DNA from: Salinicoccus halodurans
GTDB lineage: Bacteria; Bacillota; Bacilli; Staphylococcales; Salinicoccaceae
NCBI RefSeq assembly: GCF_900114445.1
Contig: NZ_FOTB01000004.1
Span: forward strand, 1-64,000
Reading direction: 5' to 3'
DNA: 64,000 nt
In this document: positions 61,629-64,000 of the stretch, in pieces
Numbering within the stretch: the stretch's first letter is position 1
Layout: each line of letters begins with the position of its first letter
Position numbers and translations under genes: made by a program
The notes under the pieces: model-generated
The model's input: only the letters and a program-made list of their open reading frames with translations
What the model was told of the DNA's origin: nothing
Databases searched by the model: none

Positions 61629-62057
61629 TTATAAATATTCTTTTTGGAACTTGGCGTAAAGCTGGTCTTCGAAATAATTCCGGTTGGCCTGGATGTAGCC
61701 TTCGACAATCAGGTATGTGAAGAATGCATAGTAGATGCCAACGATGATCGTCAGGTTGCCTGCACCGAAGAAACCGAGTATGACGGTCGGCAGGATCAGC
61801 AGTAGGAGGATCACTGCGATGCTGAAATAGCGGTAGAAGCTCGCCTGTCTCATCTGCTTTTGGACCTCTTCGTCGATGTCCCTTATGAACTCCTGGTGCT
61901 TCTCACGGCCGGCCTCATCAAGTCCTTCCGCAGCGTCCCTCGTCAGGAATTCCGTGGTTTTTATCCGGCCGTCAATATCATTTTCCAGATATCTGATGTC
62001 GACATTCGGATTCGGCTTGAAAAGATAACGGGAGATCTTTGTCAACGGCACTCTCAT
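61629..62057 (-). CDS. Small two-span membrane protein of unknown function
   Basis: Protein of 142 aa. The hydrophilic N-terminal half (about 1-75) is charged with a helical REKHQEFIRDIDEEVQKQMR segment. It is followed by two hydrophobic spans (about 77-95, FSIAVILLLLILPTVIL; about 101-120, LTIIVGIYYAFFTYLI) and a short tail ending ENQLYAKFQ-like. No family was recognised. It is a single-gene unit between ltaA and the gluconate-dehydrogenase-like genes, with a GGAGA ribosome site. Location and spans suggest an inner-membrane role only. Confidence 0.7.
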   Translation of the reverse strand: MRVPLTKISRYLFKPNPNVDIRYLENDIDGRIKTTEFLTRDAAEGLDEAGREKHQEFIRDIDEEVQKQMRQASFYRYFSIAVILLLLILPTVILGFFGAGNLTIIVGIYYAFFTYLIVEGYIQANRNYFEDQLYAKFQKEYL

Positions 62058-62157
62058 CTCGTTCTCTCCTTGCTTACAAAAGTATATTGATTTATTATTA
62101 GTTTAGTATCCAACTTTATTATGACACAAAATTTCAATATTTTAAAGAGGTGAAGAT

Positions 62158-62937
62158 ATGTCTAACAATGAAACGGAAAAATCATTTTCCAGAAGGAATT
62201 TCCTGAAGATGTCGGGTGTGGCTACGGGTACACTTGTTGCCGGGACATATTTGGGCTCCCTGCTGAAAGAAGATCCGGCAGCACCGGAGCAGGCCGCAAC
62301 AGACACCGAAGGCCAGCAATCTGAAGGCGGCGAACAGGCGGCTGAATCACCGGACTATACACGAGCATATAAATTCTTCCAGAGGCAGGAGGACTTTGCG
62401 ACGATTGAAGCGGCGGCTGAACGCATATTCCCTGAGGATGACAACGGTCCCGGTGCCAAAACACTCGGCGTGGCATGGTTCATCGACCATGAACTTTCCG
62501 CCGGGTACGGTTCGAACAGCCGGGAGTATATGAAGGGACCTTTCAAGGAAGGCACAGACTTCCAGGGGCCGCAGTATGCGATGCTCCGCATGGACATATT
62601 CTCCGAGGGCATCCGCGTGATGAACGAACAGGCACAGGAACAGTTCGATGCAACGTTCCCTGAGCTCGACGGAGGGCAGCAGGATGATATACTGACCCAG
62701 ATAGAGCAGGATGAAATCGAAATTCCGGGGCTCAAGGCGAGCGACTTCTTCGAAGAACTCCGACTTGTCACACTGTCCGGTGCCTATGCAGACCCGCTGT
62801 ATCGCGGCAACATCGACATGAAGGGCTGGGAAATGAAGAAATTCCCGGGTGCCTACATGAGCTATGCAAACGAAATCGAGAGCGAAGAATTCATCGACAA
62901 AGAGCAGCAACCCCTTTCTTCACATATCTCACACTAA
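62158..62937 (+). CDS. Gluconate 2-dehydrogenase subunit 3-like protein, Tat-exported
   Basis: Protein of 259 aa. A twin-arginine signal SRRNFLK (11-17) plus the hydrophobic segment to about 40 marks Tat export in folded form. The mature part from about 70 (FFQRQEDFATIEAAAERIFPEDDNGPGAKTLGVAWFIDHEL, then GPQYAMLRMDIFSEGIRVMNEQA) is the gluconate 2-dehydrogenase subunit 3 pattern. In that family the small subunit carries the GMC flavin subunit across the membrane. Directly downstream, 21 bp away, is exactly such a GMC gene, so the two form one membrane-bound sugar or polyol dehydrogenase. An AGAGGTG ribosome site is present. The substrate is not known. Confidence 0.88.
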   Translation: MSNNETEKSFSRRNFLKMSGVATGTLVAGTYLGSLLKEDPAAPEQAATDTEGQQSEGGEQAAESPDYTRAYKFFQRQEDFATIEAAAERIFPEDDNGPGAKTLGVAWFIDHELSAGYGSNSREYMKGPFKEGTDFQGPQYAMLRMDIFSEGIRVMNEQAQEQFDATFPELDGGQQDDILTQIEQDEIEIPGLKASDFFEELRLVTLSGAYADPLYRGNIDMKGWEMKKFPGAYMSYANEIESEEFIDKEQQPLSSHISH

Positions 62938-62958
62938 AATTGACTGGAGGACGAATGA

Positions 62959-64000
62959 ATGGCTGAAACGCTGGATAAAAGAGAAGTCGTCGTTGTCGGA
63001 CTCGGCTGGGCCGGCAGCATTGTTGCGGCTGAGCTTGCCAAAGCGGGCAAAGATGTACTGGGCCTTGAGCGCGGACAGGAGAAGACGACTGAGGATTACC
63101 TGACCGCCCACGATGAATACAGATATGTGGTCGGCCATGAGATGATGCAGGATCTCTCCAAAGAGACCATCACCTACCGCAATACACTGGATGAGGAAGC
63201 ACTTCCGATGCGCCGCTTCGGAGCATTCCTGATCGGTACGGATGTCGGCGGCGGCGGTGTCCACTGGAATGGTGACACATGGCGCTACAATCCATATGAT
63301 TTTGAAATAAAATCCATGACCGATGAAAAGTATGGGGAAGATAAACTGTCGGATGACTACCTGATCCAGGATTGGGGCATTACATACGAGGAACTGGAAC
63401 CCTACTATGAAAAGTATGAACAGACGACAGGGGTCAGCGGTGAACAGAACCCGATGGGACCGGAACGCAAAATACCGTACCCCACTCCACCGATGAAGAT
63501 GACGCCTTTATTATCCGACTTCAAGGCAGCCTGTGAGGCGGCGGGTGCAACACCGTTCAGAACGCCGTCCGGCAACCTGTCCGAGGAATACACGAATCCC
63601 GACGGACAGACGCTCGCTGCGTGCCAGTACTGCGGTTTCTGTGAGAAGTTCGGCTGTGAATGGGGCGCGAAGGCTTCACCGATTGTCACGACGATCCCTA
63701 CTGCCAAAGAGACAGGCAACTTTGAAATAAAGACCGGTGCCAATGTCGTTGAGATCATCAAAGAAGGCGGCAGGGTGACCGGTGTGCTGTATGTGGATAC
63801 GGCCACGCATAAGGAATACATCCAGCCGGCGGATGTTGTCGTCATCACGAGCCATACGACGAACAACACGAAACTGCTCCTTCACTCCGACCTCGGTACG
63901 GCATATGACCCGGAAACCGGAGAAGGATCTGTCGGCAAGAACTACTGCCTTCACATCACGCCGTCCGTTACAGGCTTCTTTGATAAGGAGTACAACATGT
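62959..64000 (+). CDS. GMC-family flavin dehydrogenase (3' end outside window)
   Basis: FAD-dependent glucose-methanol-choline family oxidoreductase, 347 codons visible. The N-terminal FAD loop is VVVGLGWAGSIVAAEL (about 10-25). GTDVGGGGVHWNGDTWRY (about 93-110) is the GMC signature-1 region. A cluster CQYCGFCEKFGC (about 222-233) adds four cysteines, as in gluconate or fructose dehydrogenase-type GMC proteins that have a Cys-rich segment before WGAK. The gene runs off the end, so the C-terminal His-Asn/His active-site pair is not seen. GGAGG lies eight bases before the ATG. It pairs with the Tat-exported small subunit just upstream, which probably carries it out of the cell. Confidence 0.88.
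   Translation, partial: MAETLDKREVVVVGLGWAGSIVAAELAKAGKDVLGLERGQEKTTEDYLTAHDEYRYVVGHEMMQDLSKETITYRNTLDEEALPMRRFGAFLIGTDVGGGGVHWNGDTWRYNPYDFEIKSMTDEKYGEDKLSDDYLIQDWGITYEELEPYYEKYEQTTGVSGEQNPMGPERKIPYPTPPMKMTPLLSDFKAACEAAGATPFRTPSGNLSEEYTNPDGQTLAACQYCGFCEKFGCEWGAKASPIVTTIPTAKETGNFEIKTGANVVEIIKEGGRVTGVLYVDTATHKEYIQPADVVVITSHTTNNTKLLLHSDLGTAYDPETGEGSVGKNYCLHITPSVTGFFDKEYNM

Overview
The window looks like chromosome from a Gram-positive member of the Staphylococcaceae. Three things support this: a lysine-type MurE (DNPA motif), small families typical of staphylococci and bacilli (DUF2538, DUF2187/YkvS, YueH-like, ComK), and the gene order ltaA-like / murE / yueH-like / prfC / terC / htrA / Trk-Ktr potassium channel, which from memory matches the order in Staphylococcus aureus. 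The housekeeping half has a clearly higher GC content than Staphylococcus (by eye near 50%), so a relative such as Salinicoccus or Jeotgalicoccus is a reasonable but unproven guess. No rRNA, tRNA or CRISPR array was seen.

Positions 1-29,700 form an AT-rich accessory island for surface polysaccharide, bounded at the left by the 3' end of an IS256-family element. In order it holds: a possible polysaccharide esterase and a heparinase II/III-like lyase; a GT4 glycosyltransferase; a large GT locus with three tandem asparagine-synthetase-like proteins (two with a destroyed ATP-pyrophosphatase motif) and two CgeB-like+GT2 enzymes (one fused to an SH3/GW-like module, one with that module as a separate gene); a UDP-ManNAc-type dehydrogenase with CapA/CapB-like regulators (the CapB-like protein lacks its Walker lysine); a protein of unknown role; two GT4 enzymes; a TarGH-type ABC exporter; and a secreted GW-repeat glucosaminidase.

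Positions 29,700-43,100 hold a second, higher-GC glycan block: a GT4, an LCP ligase with DUF2538 and GNAT genes, and a long minus-strand operon. The operon contains a second TarG and TarH, a GT4, two large paralogous glycosyltransferases and three small accessory proteins. An acyltransferase-3 gene lies upstream of it. Together the two blocks could make, export, attach and remodel one or more wall-linked or lipid-carried glycans.

Positions 43,100-51,150 are mixed: a RelBE-like toxin-antitoxin pair, a MarR regulator, an unrecognised pair (possible beta-grasp protein plus a membrane-anchored HExxH metallopeptidase), divergent comK and a sigma-70-family factor (possible competence control), a DUF2187 gene, a NERD-domain protein, and a striking non-coding array of alternating 41/42-bp palindromic units (83-bp higher-order repeat).

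Positions 51,150-64,000 are conserved core: a partly degenerate 5'-nucleotidase-like protein, a KtrB-type channel, HtrA, TerC behind a yybP-ykoY manganese riboswitch, PrfC, a YueH-like protein, MurE, an LtaA-like MFS flippase, a small membrane protein, and a gluconate-dehydrogenase-like pair (Tat-exported subunit 3 plus a GMC oxidoreductase cut off by the window end).
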